DNA of 9,331 nucleotides from Cycloclasticus sp. (lineage in GTDB: Bacteria > Pseudomonadota > Gammaproteobacteria > Methylococcales > Cycloclasticaceae): positions 1 to 9,331 of the forward strand of contig JAGPVU010000061.1 of the NCBI GenBank assembly GCA_018066825.1, given 5' to 3'. The notes below the pieces were generated by a model. It did not search any database. It worked only from the letters and a program-made list of their open reading frames with translations, and had not been told where the DNA came from. The position numbers and the translations under genes were made by a program. This document shows positions 1 through 6,452 of this stretch, piece by piece. Position 1 is the stretch's first letter. Each line of letters opens with the position of its first letter.

Positions 1-680
1 TCAGCCTGGAAGATACGCATACCCTAAAAAAACACTTACAACGAGGGGATGTTTTATTAATCGAAGGCAATCGGCGTATCAGCACGGCAATTAAATATTT
101 AACGCAATCCACTTGGTCGCACGCCGCTTTATATGTCGGCGATATTAATGACCCAATGTCCGGGAAGCTTGTTCAACACCAATTGATAGAAGCTGACCTT
201 GTAGGTGGGGTTATTCATGTGCCGATTGAAAAGTACAATGATTCTAACACCCGTATTTGCAGACCTGTTGGCTTAAACGCTAGTGAACAACAATCGCTCG
301 TAAACTTTATGGTTAACAGCATTGGTAAACAGTACGATCATAAGAACATCATAGACTTACTCCGCTACCTCTTCCCTACACCACCGGTACCTAGTTATTT
401 TAGGCGGCATATGTTAACCCTTGGAAGCGGCGACCCCACTCGGGCTATTTGCTCAACTTTAATTGCAGAAGCTTACCAATCGATTACTTACCCCATTCTT
501 CCTCTCATAACCCCTCACAAAAATAAGCGCAGAGGCCTATTCAAAACACGACATCATTCCCTATTCGTCCCCAGGGATTTTGATATCTCTCCTTTTTTTA
601 ATATTATTAAACCTGAAATTATCGCCCATTTTGATCACCGCAAACTTACTTGGGACAATAAATCCTCGTCTCGATTATAG
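1..680 (+). CDS. YiiX/YaeF-type permuted papain-like cysteine hydrolase, 5'-truncated by the window edge
   Basis: The frame is open from base 3 to the TAG at 678-680, giving 225 visible residues. An ATG at 156 is internal, because the 51 residues before it carry essential family motifs. These include GDVLLIEG (about residues 15-22) and WSHAALYVGD (38-47), with the probable catalytic His at visible residue 40. A Glu follows in IEAD (near 63). The probable nucleophile Cys lies at about 150 in RAICSTLIAEA. The order His then Cys is the circularly permuted NlpC/P60 (papain-like) arrangement of the YaeF/YiiX (peptidase C92) family. Members are thought to be amidases or lipid/peptide hydrolases, but substrates are mostly unknown. 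The N-terminus is missing, so a signal peptide or lipoprotein box cannot be judged. There is no functional link visible to the sulfur genes downstream. Family assignment is fairly sure; the function is not. Confidence 0.75.
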   Translation, partial: SLEDTHTLKKHLQRGDVLLIEGNRRISTAIKYLTQSTWSHAALYVGDINDPMSGKLVQHQLIEADLVGGVIHVPIEKYNDSNTRICRPVGLNASEQQSLVNFMVNSIGKQYDHKNIIDLLRYLFPTPPVPSYFRRHMLTLGSGDPTRAICSTLIAEAYQSITYPILPLITPHKNKRRGLFKTRHHSLFVPRDFDISPFFNIIKPEIIAHFDHRKLTWDNKSSSRL

Positions 681-743
681 TGTTTTTAAACACCATTCAT
701 TCTATCGTTATCCTATTTTATACTGATTGATAGACGACAATTT

Positions 744-752
744 TGCTACACT
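744..752 (+). promoter_or_regulatory. Possible extended -10 promoter element for cysH
   Basis: TGC followed by TACACT (747-752) forms an extended -10 element 27 bases before the cysH ATG. No good -35 is seen at 17 bp; a TTGATA at 727-732 is only 14 bp away. A weak -35 would fit an activator-dependent promoter, for example one driven by CysB, but this is inference. The rest of the 99-base gap (681-779) contains no gene. Confidence 0.35.
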
Positions 753-779
753 TCGGCTACTAAAAAACCGAAAGATCTT

Positions 780-1496
780 ATGGATATTCAAGCATTACAA
801 ACTGAACTAAACGACAAGCACCCAAAAGAGATTTTCAAATCCATCTACGCTACAGGGGGTGATATTGCTATTTCATTTAGTGGCGCAGAAGATGTTATTT
901 TGATTGATATGGTTTGTAAACTGGGCATTAAACCCCGCGTTTTCACTCTTGATACGGGGCGTTTACACGCTGAAACGTACCGCTTTATACAAACGGTAAT
1001 GGATCACTATCAAATTACAATCAACGTTCTCGTTCCCGACCCGATACAGCTGCAACAATTTACCGATACAAAAGGGCTATTCAGCTTTTACACCGACGGG
1101 CACAAAGCGTGTTGTGATATTAGAAAAGTCGCTCCATTGAAGAAGTACCTAGCCAGCGTTTCAACTTGGGTTACCGGTCAACGCCGCGATCAAAGCAGCA
1201 CTACACGGCATAGCTTAAACGTGGTTGAAAATGACACTCATTTCAGTGGTAACAACAGAGATCTGGTTAAATACAACCCCTTATGCCACTGGTCTTCGGA
1301 GCAAGTCTGGGCTTACATCCGCGCGTTAGAAGTGCCTTTTAACCCTCTTCACCAGCAAGGCTTTATCAGTATCGGCTGTGAACCCTGTACCCGTGCCACC
1401 TTACCCCATCAAGACCCAAGAGAAGGCCGCTGGTGGTGGGAAGAGGAGGTTCAAAAAGAATGCGGATTACACACTCAGTTATCGACCAAACCTTAG
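780..1496 (+). CDS. cysH: Assimilatory adenylyl-sulfate (APS) reductase, 4Fe-4S type
   Basis: This 238-residue protein belongs to the CysH family, which reduces activated sulfate to sulfite and AMP in the cytoplasm with thioredoxin or glutaredoxin as electron donor. The PP-loop-like SFSGAED is at 32-38 and LDTGRLH at 57-63. The C-terminal ECGLH motif carries the catalytic cysteine (C228). The paired cysteines C111-C112 and the C200-x-x-C203 motif are the four ligands of the 4Fe-4S cluster in APS reductases and are absent from E. coli-type PAPS reductases. The substrate is therefore probably APS, not PAPS (known family rule applied to visible residues). The ATG at 780 has only a weak AAAG Shine-Dalgarno 5 bases upstream. 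The gene stands alone on the plus strand and converges on cysB with a 20-base gap and no visible hairpin terminator. Confidence 0.93.
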   Translation: MDIQALQTELNDKHPKEIFKSIYATGGDIAISFSGAEDVILIDMVCKLGIKPRVFTLDTGRLHAETYRFIQTVMDHYQITINVLVPDPIQLQQFTDTKGLFSFYTDGHKACCDIRKVAPLKKYLASVSTWVTGQRRDQSSTTRHSLNVVENDTHFSGNNRDLVKYNPLCHWSSEQVWAYIRALEVPFNPLHQQGFISIGCEPCTRATLPHQDPREGRWWWEEEVQKECGLHTQLSTKP

Positions 1497-1516
1497 CTTA
1501 TATTACGCTACATGCG

Positions 1517-2491
1517 TTAGAAGTGCGGCAAACTAATATCATCGAATAAATGATCTATGGCATCTTGCTCTTTAAGTTCCATCGCTTTGTTTATGATCTC
1601 TTTCGTTAAATGCGGGGCAAAACGTTGCATGAAGTCATACATATACCCGCGTAAAAACGTATCTTTACGTATGCCGATTTTAGTGACACTTTGTCCAAAT
1701 AAATGCCCTGCATCTAAGGCCACTAAATCACTGTCTAATTTTTTGTCGTAAGCCATTCTTGCTACGATTCCTACACCCAAACCTAACCTTACGTAAGTTT
1801 TAATGACATCGGCATCAACAGCCGTCAAGGCGACATCTGGACTTAAATTGGCTGAAGCAAAGGCATCATCTAATTTTGAACGGCCGGTAAATCCAAATAC
1901 GTACGTAATCAACGGGTGAACAGCTAAATCTGAAAGTGTTATTTCTTTTAAACGTGTGAGTGCATGTCCCTTAGGAACCAAAACACATCGGTCCCACGAA
2001 TAGCAGGGTAACATCACCAAATTATCAAATAACTCGATTGCTTCGGTCGCTATCGCTATATCAACTTTACCTTGAGACACCATTTCTGATATTTGGATAG
2101 GCGTCCCCTGCTGGATGTCCAAAGCGACCTCTGGTTTATCGTGCATAAACCCTTTAATCACTTCAGGTAAGGCATAACGTGCTTGCGTATGCGTCGTTGC
2201 GATAGATAAGGTGCCTTTGCTCTCATCACGAAACTCTTTAGCAATATTTTTGATGTTTTCAACTTGCAGTAGCATTTCACCTGCGATCGCTATAATTTTC
2301 TTTCCTGCTGGGGTCATGGCCGTCAAGTGCTTACCGTTCCGGGTAAATACAGGAATGCCTAATTCATCTTCTAAAATTCGAATTTGTTTACTTATACCCG
2401 GTTGAGAGGTATATATATGTTCAGCCGTAGCCGATACATTCAAGTTATTCTTAGATACTTCCCAAATGTAGCGCAATTGTTGTAATTTCAT
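1517..2491 (-). CDS. cysB: LysR-type transcriptional regulator CysB
   Basis: CysB is the master activator of sulfate assimilation. It responds to N-acetylserine and to sulfate or sulfide status, and represses its own gene in enterobacteria. The protein has 324 residues, the same as E. coli CysB, and is colinear with it from MKLQQLRYI to the C-terminal DDISLP. A winged helix-turn-helix lies at about 1-60, with TSQPGISKQIR at 28-38. A linker helix follows, then a periplasmic-binding-protein-like effector domain from about 90. The pocket residues that bind sulfate in the known CysB structure are all present: T100, T102, Q103 (in TTHTQARYALP), T149 and T202 (in FGFTGRS). The ATG at 2491 is preceded by AAGAAG. 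The gene is divergent from the TauE/SafE permease across 102 bases and convergent with cysH. It probably controls cysH, cysDN and its own promoter. Confidence 0.95.
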   Translation of the reverse strand: MKLQQLRYIWEVSKNNLNVSATAEHIYTSQPGISKQIRILEDELGIPVFTRNGKHLTAMTPAGKKIIAIAGEMLLQVENIKNIAKEFRDESKGTLSIATTHTQARYALPEVIKGFMHDKPEVALDIQQGTPIQISEMVSQGKVDIAIATEAIELFDNLVMLPCYSWDRCVLVPKGHALTRLKEITLSDLAVHPLITYVFGFTGRSKLDDAFASANLSPDVALTAVDADVIKTYVRLGLGVGIVARMAYDKKLDSDLVALDAGHLFGQSVTKIGIRKDTFLRGYMYDFMQRFAPHLTKEIINKAMELKEQDAIDHLFDDISLPHF

Positions 2492-2520
2492 GGCTTCTTA
2501 TTTAATTAAGTTATAAAGAT

Positions 2521-2536
2521 AGAAATATATATTTCT
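2521..2536. repeat. Perfect 16-bp palindrome in the cysB-permease intergenic region, candidate operator
   Basis: AGAAATATATATTTCT is identical to its own reverse complement. It lies at the predicted cysB transcription start (about -3 to +14), a position suited to repression. CysB autorepression is known in enterobacteria, so this is a plausible CysB site. It does not match a consensus I can verify, and AT-rich DNA makes palindromes more likely by chance. Confidence 0.45.
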
Positions 2537-2540
2537 TTTT

Positions 2541-2568
2541 ATTATAAGCATTTTGCTCTATATTTCAA
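2541..2568 (-). promoter_or_regulatory. Predicted sigma-70 promoter of cysB
   Basis: On the minus strand a -35 TTGAAA (2568-2563) and a perfect -10 TATAAT (2546-2541) are separated by 16 bp. This predicts a start near 2534 and a 5' leader of about 43 bases before the cysB ATG. It is the best-formed promoter in the window and overlaps the weaker signals for the divergent permease. Confidence 0.65.
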
Positions 2569-2583
2569 GTTCTTCTGTCTTTC

Positions 2584-2596
2584 AGGTCGCGTTTTG
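2584..2596 (+). promoter_or_regulatory. Ribosome binding site and TTG start codon of the TauE/SafE permease
   Basis: AGG at 2584-2586 lies 7 bases before TTG at 2594-2596. The frame is open upstream back to 2510 but contains no ATG or GTG. TTG is therefore the only credible start that gives an N-terminus beginning just before the first membrane helix. Confidence 0.6.
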
Positions 2597-3355
2597 GATT
2601 TTCTATATATAATATCAGGGGCTATTGTGGGCTTTATTGTAGGCCTAACCGGCGTTGGCGGCGGTTCATTGATGACCCCTTTGTTGGTACTTGGTTTCAA
2701 TATACCACCGAGTATCGCCGTCGGCACGGATTTATTATACGCGGCAATAACAAAATCGAGCGGCATCTTCACCCACCACCGACTCAAAAACATTCAATGG
2801 TCTATCGTTAAACAATTAAGTTTAGGTAGCATACCCGGCTCGATAGTGTGTATTGCTGCCATCAAATATTTCAACATCACAGCTCAAACCTTCAACAGCA
2901 TTATATCTATTACATTGGGTTTTATGCTTATTTTGACCTCCGCTGTCATCTTATTTAAGGATAAATTGGCACAGCTTTTTAAACAAAGACACACTTATCA
3001 ACCAAACCAGAGCGGCATTATAGCTATCGGGGGCATACTAGGCGTGTTAGTCACTTTATCGTCCGTCGGCGCAGGTGCGATTGGTGGCGCGTTACTGCTG
3101 CTGCTGTACCCTACGCTTAAAACTAGAGCTATTGTTGGCACTGATATCGCTCATGCAGTGCCTTTAACCGCTATTGCTGGACTTGGCCACCTACAACTTG
3201 GTCATGTAGATTTTAACCTTCTAATGAGTTTATTGATTGGTTCAATTCCTGCTATTTATATAGGTACACAAGTGGGTGAAAAACTTCCTGAGAAGTTTTT
3301 AAAGTACCTAGTAGCCACTATTCTTTTGCTTATCGGTATAAAGTTTGCCATATAA
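2594..3355 (+). CDS. TauE/SafE-family membrane permease, probable sulfite or sulfate transporter
   Basis: This 253-residue, very hydrophobic protein belongs to the TauE/SafE (formerly DUF81) family of inner-membrane anion transporters, some linked to sulfite or sulfoacetate export. Two related halves are visible. The first has GLTGVGGGSLMTPLL at about 17-31 followed by AVGTDLLYA at 42-50. The second has TLSSVGAGAIGGALLL at about 154-169 followed by AIVGTDIAHAV at 179-189. These glycine-rich repeats are the family signature, with roughly seven or eight membrane segments overall. The start is TTG. A possible -10 TATATT is at 2559-2564, without a good -35. The gene is divergent from cysB and its stop is one base from the stop of convergent cysN. 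Context suggests it exports excess toxic sulfite. Some relatives in cys clusters have instead been proposed as sulfate importers, so the direction is not settled. Confidence 0.82.
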   Translation: MDFLYIISGAIVGFIVGLTGVGGGSLMTPLLVLGFNIPPSIAVGTDLLYAAITKSSGIFTHHRLKNIQWSIVKQLSLGSIPGSIVCIAAIKYFNITAQTFNSIISITLGFMLILTSAVILFKDKLAQLFKQRHTYQPNQSGIIAIGGILGVLVTLSSVGAGAIGGALLLLLYPTLKTRAIVGTDIAHAVPLTAIAGLGHLQLGHVDFNLLMSLLIGSIPAIYIGTQVGEKLPEKFLKYLVATILLLIGIKFAI

Positions 3356-3356
3356 A

Positions 3357-4985
3357 TTAAACGTTAAACACTGATGTATCGAGTGTTTCATTGTCTTGTA
3401 CATCCGTACGTTTAAGTTTAAGTAAAACAGGTGTTTGGAGTACTTGCTTCGTCTGGCACACACAAATCATCCCCGACTCGGTAATCAAATCAATAATGCT
3501 TTGCGTGTTATTTTGGTCATTTAAAAAAACACATGTAAGACCGCTTTCAAATAATTTGGTTTTTAACCGATTTAAATCGTAGTGACTAAACGTATCGATT
3601 AATTGAATAACCCCAGCTGTATGCCCAAAACGGGCAACAAAATCATCGGCCGTTATTGTCCGTTGATTAATTTTTTCTGTACTAAGGTTGGTTATCATGC
3701 CACAACCAACAGTTGCATTGCTTAATCGATCAATAATAATAAAAGAGCCGGCAATTTTATTATTTTTGTAACTATCAAAACACAACTCCGAATTAAATCG
3801 AAGTTGGCAATGAGCAATCTGATTGAGGCTTATACTGCGTTCTGTTGGTAATAACTCAAGATTATTAATATCGACAATATTGTCCACGCGGGTAATTTGC
3901 CCGGTAAGATTACGTGTCATATGCTTAAAGTCGTAAAGTTTACCTACATGCATTTCTTGCTCTGACATCCAAACAAGTGTTGCGGTTAAGTTTCGGCCTA
4001 TTTGTGGGATGTCATCTGGGTATACGATAAGATCACCACGGCTGATATCAATCTCGTCCTCAGTCGTCACTGTCACCGCCATAGGCACTTGCGCAGTTTG
4101 TAAAGAATGTTCATCGGTTAAAATAGACTTGATTTTACTGCACTGCATAGATGGAAATACAATAATCTCTTTACCTACAGTAAGTTCACCCGACACAACA
4201 GACCCGCTATACCCCCTAAAATTTAAATTAGGTCGATTAACATATTGGACTGGAAAACACATGCTCCCTGATGTTTTACTCACTGTTATTTCCAGATTTT
4301 CTAATAGGTACATCAGCGTACCACCCGTATACCATTGAGTTGCTGCACTTTTGTGCACAACGTTATCACCGTCTAGTGCAGATAAAGGGATGTAGTGAAT
4401 ATTCGTCAGGCTCAATCGTTGTGATAACCACGTAAAATCACGACAAATATTATTAAAAACACGTTCGTCATAATCAACCAAGTCCATTTTGTTAACGGCA
4501 ACAATCACGTGTTTGATCCCTAATAGAGAAGCGATAAAACTGTGTCTTTTGGTTTGCTGCTTCACCCCCTTTGTGGCATCTATTAAAATAATCGCTAAAT
4601 CGCAGTTTGAAGCCCCAGTAACCATATTGCGGGTGTACTGTTCGTGCCCTGGTGTGTCTGCAATGATGAATTTACGCTTATCAGTAGAGAAGTACCTATA
4701 AGCAACATCGATAGTAATCCCTTGCTCACGCTCGGCTTGTAAACCATCAACCAATAAGGCCAGATCTACCTTATCGCCTGTAGTGCCAGACTTAACACTT
4801 GCAGCAGAAACGGCGGCTAGTTGATCTTCGTAAATCAACTTAGAATCGTGTAATAGACGGCCGATTAACGAACTTTTTCCATCATCAACACTACCACAGG
4901 TTAATAATCGTAATAATTGTTTACGTTCATGCTGTTTTAAATATTCATTAATATCTGTTTTAACCAAGTTAGCTTGATATGTCAT
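3357..4985 (-). CDS. cysN: Sulfate adenylyltransferase subunit 1 (GTPase) with a C-terminal degenerate APS-kinase-like tail
   Basis: CysN is the GTPase subunit of ATP sulfurylase; its GTP hydrolysis drives CysD to make APS from ATP and sulfate. Visible G motifs are G1 GSVDDGKS (31-38), G2 GITID (89-93), G3 DTPGH (110-114), G4 NKMD (165-168) and G5 SALDG (202-206). EF-Tu-like beta-barrel domains follow, with RPNLNFRGYSG at 251-261 and EIDISRGDL at 311-319. The protein has 542 residues, whereas E. coli CysN has 475 and CysNC fusions have about 630. The extra part starts at about ARFGHTAGV (451-459), which matches the linker into the CysC domain of CysNC proteins, but no Walker A loop follows. 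It is therefore expected to act as an ATP sulfurylase subunit without kinase activity. Its ATG overlaps the cysD stop as TAATG, indicating translational coupling. Confidence 0.93.
   Translation of the reverse strand: MTYQANLVKTDINEYLKQHERKQLLRLLTCGSVDDGKSSLIGRLLHDSKLIYEDQLAAVSAASVKSGTTGDKVDLALLVDGLQAEREQGITIDVAYRYFSTDKRKFIIADTPGHEQYTRNMVTGASNCDLAIILIDATKGVKQQTKRHSFIASLLGIKHVIVAVNKMDLVDYDERVFNNICRDFTWLSQRLSLTNIHYIPLSALDGDNVVHKSAATQWYTGGTLMYLLENLEITVSKTSGSMCFPVQYVNRPNLNFRGYSGSVVSGELTVGKEIIVFPSMQCSKIKSILTDEHSLQTAQVPMAVTVTTEDEIDISRGDLIVYPDDIPQIGRNLTATLVWMSEQEMHVGKLYDFKHMTRNLTGQITRVDNIVDINNLELLPTERSISLNQIAHCQLRFNSELCFDSYKNNKIAGSFIIIDRLSNATVGCGMITNLSTEKINQRTITADDFVARFGHTAGVIQLIDTFSHYDLNRLKTKLFESGLTCVFLNDQNNTQSIIDLITESGMICVCQTKQVLQTPVLLKLKRTDVQDNETLDTSVFNV
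3360..3629 (-). other. Vestigial CysC (APS kinase) domain at the CysN C-terminus
   Basis: These bases encode CysN residues 453-542. From memory, CysNC proteins read ARFGQ-x-x-A-T-V, then a G-L-x-G-x-G-K-T loop, then a K-L-F-x-x-G-x-x-V-Y-V-L-D-G stretch, and later N-E-A-G-L. Here ARFGHTAGVI (451-460), KLFESGLTCVFLND (477-490) and ITESGMICV (501-509) line up in the same order. The P-loop is replaced by IDTFSHYDL (463-471) and the segment is about three residues shorter there. The whole domain is about 90 residues instead of about 180-200. No stop or frameshift interrupts it, so it is translated. Homology rests on my own by-eye comparison. Confidence 0.6.
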
Positions 4986-5881
4986 TAAAAATACCCTTCC
5001 CGTTTTTTATCTTCCATAGAACCCGCCTGGTCGTGATCAATCAATCGGCCTTCTCTTTCAGAAGTAGTTGCCAATAACATTTCTTGGATAATTTCCGGTA
5101 GGGTCGAGGCTTCAGACTCAACAGCCCCCGTTAATGGATAACAACCAAGGGTTCTAAACCGAACACTTTTCATAACAATTTTTTCGTTCTTTTTTAACAC
5201 CAATCGATCATCATCCACCATTATTAATGTGCCATCACGCTCAACCACCGGTCTTTTCTTAGCTAAATACAAAGGAACGATAGGGATATCCTGTAAATAA
5301 ATATATTGCCAGACGTCTAATTCCGTCCAGTTTGACAACGGGAATACACGAATACTTTCTCCTTTATGAATACGGCCATTATATAAATGCCATAATTCTG
5401 GTCGTTGGTTCTTAGGATCCCAACGATGATTAGAGTCACGAAATGAATAGATACGCTCTTTAGCACGTGACTTTTCTTCATCACGACGAGCACCGCCAAA
5501 CGCAGCGTCAAATTCATACCGACTTAACGCTTGTTTAAGCGCATCTGTTTTCATGACATCCGTGTATTTTTTACTGCCATGGGTAAAAGGATTGATATTA
5601 TTTCTAACACCGTCTTGATTTGAATAACTAATCAAATTCACGCCAAGTTTCTTAACATATTGATCTCGAAATTCAATCATTTCTTTAAATTTCCATGTTG
5701 TATCGACATGTAGAATGGGAAAAGGCAATTTACCGGGATAAAAAGCTTTCATTGCTAAATGCAGCATAACCGCTGAGTCTTTACCTATAGAATACAACAA
5801 CACAGGGTTGTCAAATTCAGCAGCGACCTCTCGAATAATATGGATGCTTTCAGCTTCTAATTGTTCTAAATGAGTTAACAT
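4985..5881 (-). CDS. cysD: Sulfate adenylyltransferase subunit 2
   Basis: CysD is the catalytic adenylyltransferase subunit of ATP sulfurylase, forming APS and pyrophosphate from ATP and sulfate with CysN. The 298-residue protein compares with 302 in E. coli. The PP-loop SIGKDS is at 31-36, HVDTTWKFKEM at 58-68, FGGARRDEEKSRAKER at 128-143 and RFRTLGCYPLTGAVES at 241-256, and it ends in the typical KKREGYF. The ATG at 5881 is the only credible start, since an in-frame TAA lies 12 bases upstream (5894-5896). No Shine-Dalgarno is visible in the A/T-only stretch before it. The stop overlaps the cysN start by one base (TAATG). The pair forms a two-gene operon divergent from fdxA across 165 bases and is probably CysB-activated. 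Confidence 0.96.
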   Translation of the reverse strand: MLTHLEQLEAESIHIIREVAAEFDNPVLLYSIGKDSAVMLHLAMKAFYPGKLPFPILHVDTTWKFKEMIEFRDQYVKKLGVNLISYSNQDGVRNNINPFTHGSKKYTDVMKTDALKQALSRYEFDAAFGGARRDEEKSRAKERIYSFRDSNHRWDPKNQRPELWHLYNGRIHKGESIRVFPLSNWTELDVWQYIYLQDIPIVPLYLAKKRPVVERDGTLIMVDDDRLVLKKNEKIVMKSVRFRTLGCYPLTGAVESEASTLPEIIQEMLLATTSEREGRLIDHDQAGSMEDKKREGYF

Positions 5882-5937
5882 AAAATAATTTTGTTATAAC
5901 TTATTGCTATATCATATTGATATTGACCTGTTATTTA

Positions 5938-5943
5938 ATTATA
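5938..5943 (-). promoter_or_regulatory. Possible -10 element of the cysDN promoter
   Basis: TATAAT on the minus strand lies within a 12-bp palindrome (ATTATATATAAT, 5938-5949). No convincing -35 is found at 16-18 bp; TTGTTT at 5964-5969 is 20 bp away. This would suit an activator-dependent promoter. The region is so AT-rich that chance matches are likely; a TATGAT at 5911-5916 is an alternative. Confidence 0.3.
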
Positions 5944-5962
5944 TATAATATACTTCTAAATA

Positions 5963-5976
5963 AAAACAACTGTTTT
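5963..5976. repeat. Inverted repeat between the cysD and fdxA promoters, candidate regulator site
   Basis: AAAACA and TGTTTT face each other across AC, giving 6-bp arms. If the cysD -10 at 5938-5943 is real, this lies just upstream of the polymerase footprint at about -33 to -46, where LysR-type activators often bind. A CysB role is inference only. Confidence 0.25.
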
Positions 5977-6007
5977 ATAAATTACGTTGTGTAAAGCACA
6001 AAATGTT

Positions 6008-6013
6008 TATAAT
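6008..6013 (+). promoter_or_regulatory. -10 element of the fdxA promoter
   Basis: A perfect TATAAT lies 33 bases before the fdxA ATG. The best -35-like sequence is TTGTGT at 5987-5992 with a short 15-bp spacer, so the -35 is weak. The predicted start is near 6020. Confidence 0.5.
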
Positions 6014-6046
6014 AGACGCTAGTAAATTAACGAATAGGAAACACCG

Positions 6047-6370
6047 ATGACTTTTGTAGTAACCGAAGCGTGTATCAAATGTAAATACACTGATTGCGTT
6101 GATGTTTGCCCCGTAGATTGCTTTCACGAAGGACCCAACTTTTTAGTGATTGACCCAGATGAGTGTATAGATTGCACTCTCTGCGAACCTGAATGCCCTG
6201 TTGAGGCTATCTACTCAGAAGATGAACTACCAGAAGGGCAAGAAAATTTTATTAAACTTAACGCTGAGCTTTCTCAAACATGGCCGGTGATAAGCGATGT
6301 TAAGCCCGCACCTGAAGATGCCGATGACTGGGCTAATAAAACCGGTAAATTAGATCTACTTGAACGGTAG
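6047..6370 (+). CDS. fdxA: 7Fe ferredoxin FdxA (one 3Fe-4S and one 4Fe-4S cluster)
   Basis: This 107-residue acidic cytoplasmic electron carrier is nearly colinear with Azotobacter vinelandii ferredoxin I. By that comparison C9, C17 and C50 bind the 3Fe-4S cluster, and C21, C40, C43 and C46 bind the 4Fe-4S cluster. C12 and C25 are the two free cysteines, also conserved. The spacing CxxCxxxxCxxxCP at 9-22 and CxxCxxCxxxCP at 40-51 shows this directly. The C-terminal region ending GKLDLLER is typical of the family. An AGGA Shine-Dalgarno at 6036-6039 lies 7 bases before the ATG. The gene is monocistronic, divergent from cysDN and convergent with the alpha operon. Its physiological partner is unknown. 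A link to sulfur reduction is possible but rests only on position. Confidence 0.95.
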   Translation: MTFVVTEACIKCKYTDCVDVCPVDCFHEGPNFLVIDPDECIDCTLCEPECPVEAIYSEDELPEGQENFIKLNAELSQTWPVISDVKPAPEDADDWANKTGKLDLLER

Positions 6371-6402
6371 ACACGCTTGTAAACTTTATTTACATTTTCG
6401 AC

Positions 6403-6440
6403 AGACAAAAAAAAGCCGGCTTAGCCGGCTTTTTTTGTCT
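6403..6440. terminator. Bidirectional intrinsic terminator between fdxA and rplQ
   Basis: A GC-rich stem GCCGGC (6415-6420) and GCCGGC (6424-6429) with loop TTA is flanked by eight A (6407-6414) and seven T (6430-6436). The arms extend with AGAC/GTCT to give an almost perfect hairpin with one unpaired A. U-tracts result on both strands, so it should end fdxA transcription rightwards and the alpha operon leftwards. Confidence 0.92.
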
Positions 6441-6452
6441 TTATTACCCAAC

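Noticed and set aside
680..693. Inverted repeat GTGTTT-TT-AAACAC at the end of the hydrolase gene, considered as a terminator
   Set aside because: The stem is short and AT-rich and no T-run follows, so it is not a convincing intrinsic terminator; chance is likely in this base composition.
751..774. Small stem TTCGG/CCGAA (752-756 and 768-772) before cysH, considered as a riboswitch or attenuator
   Set aside because: Only five base pairs with an 11-base loop and no alternative pairing or leader peptide; not enough for a regulatory RNA.
2542..2793. Minus-strand open frame of 83 codons overlapping the permease start
   Set aside because: It overlaps the conserved first repeat of the TauE/SafE gene and the cysB promoter, with no family features; treated as a shadow.
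4009..4338. Plus-strand open frame of 109 codons opposite cysN
   Set aside because: It lies wholly antisense to a conserved part of cysN, shows no recognisable motif and is an expected shadow frame.
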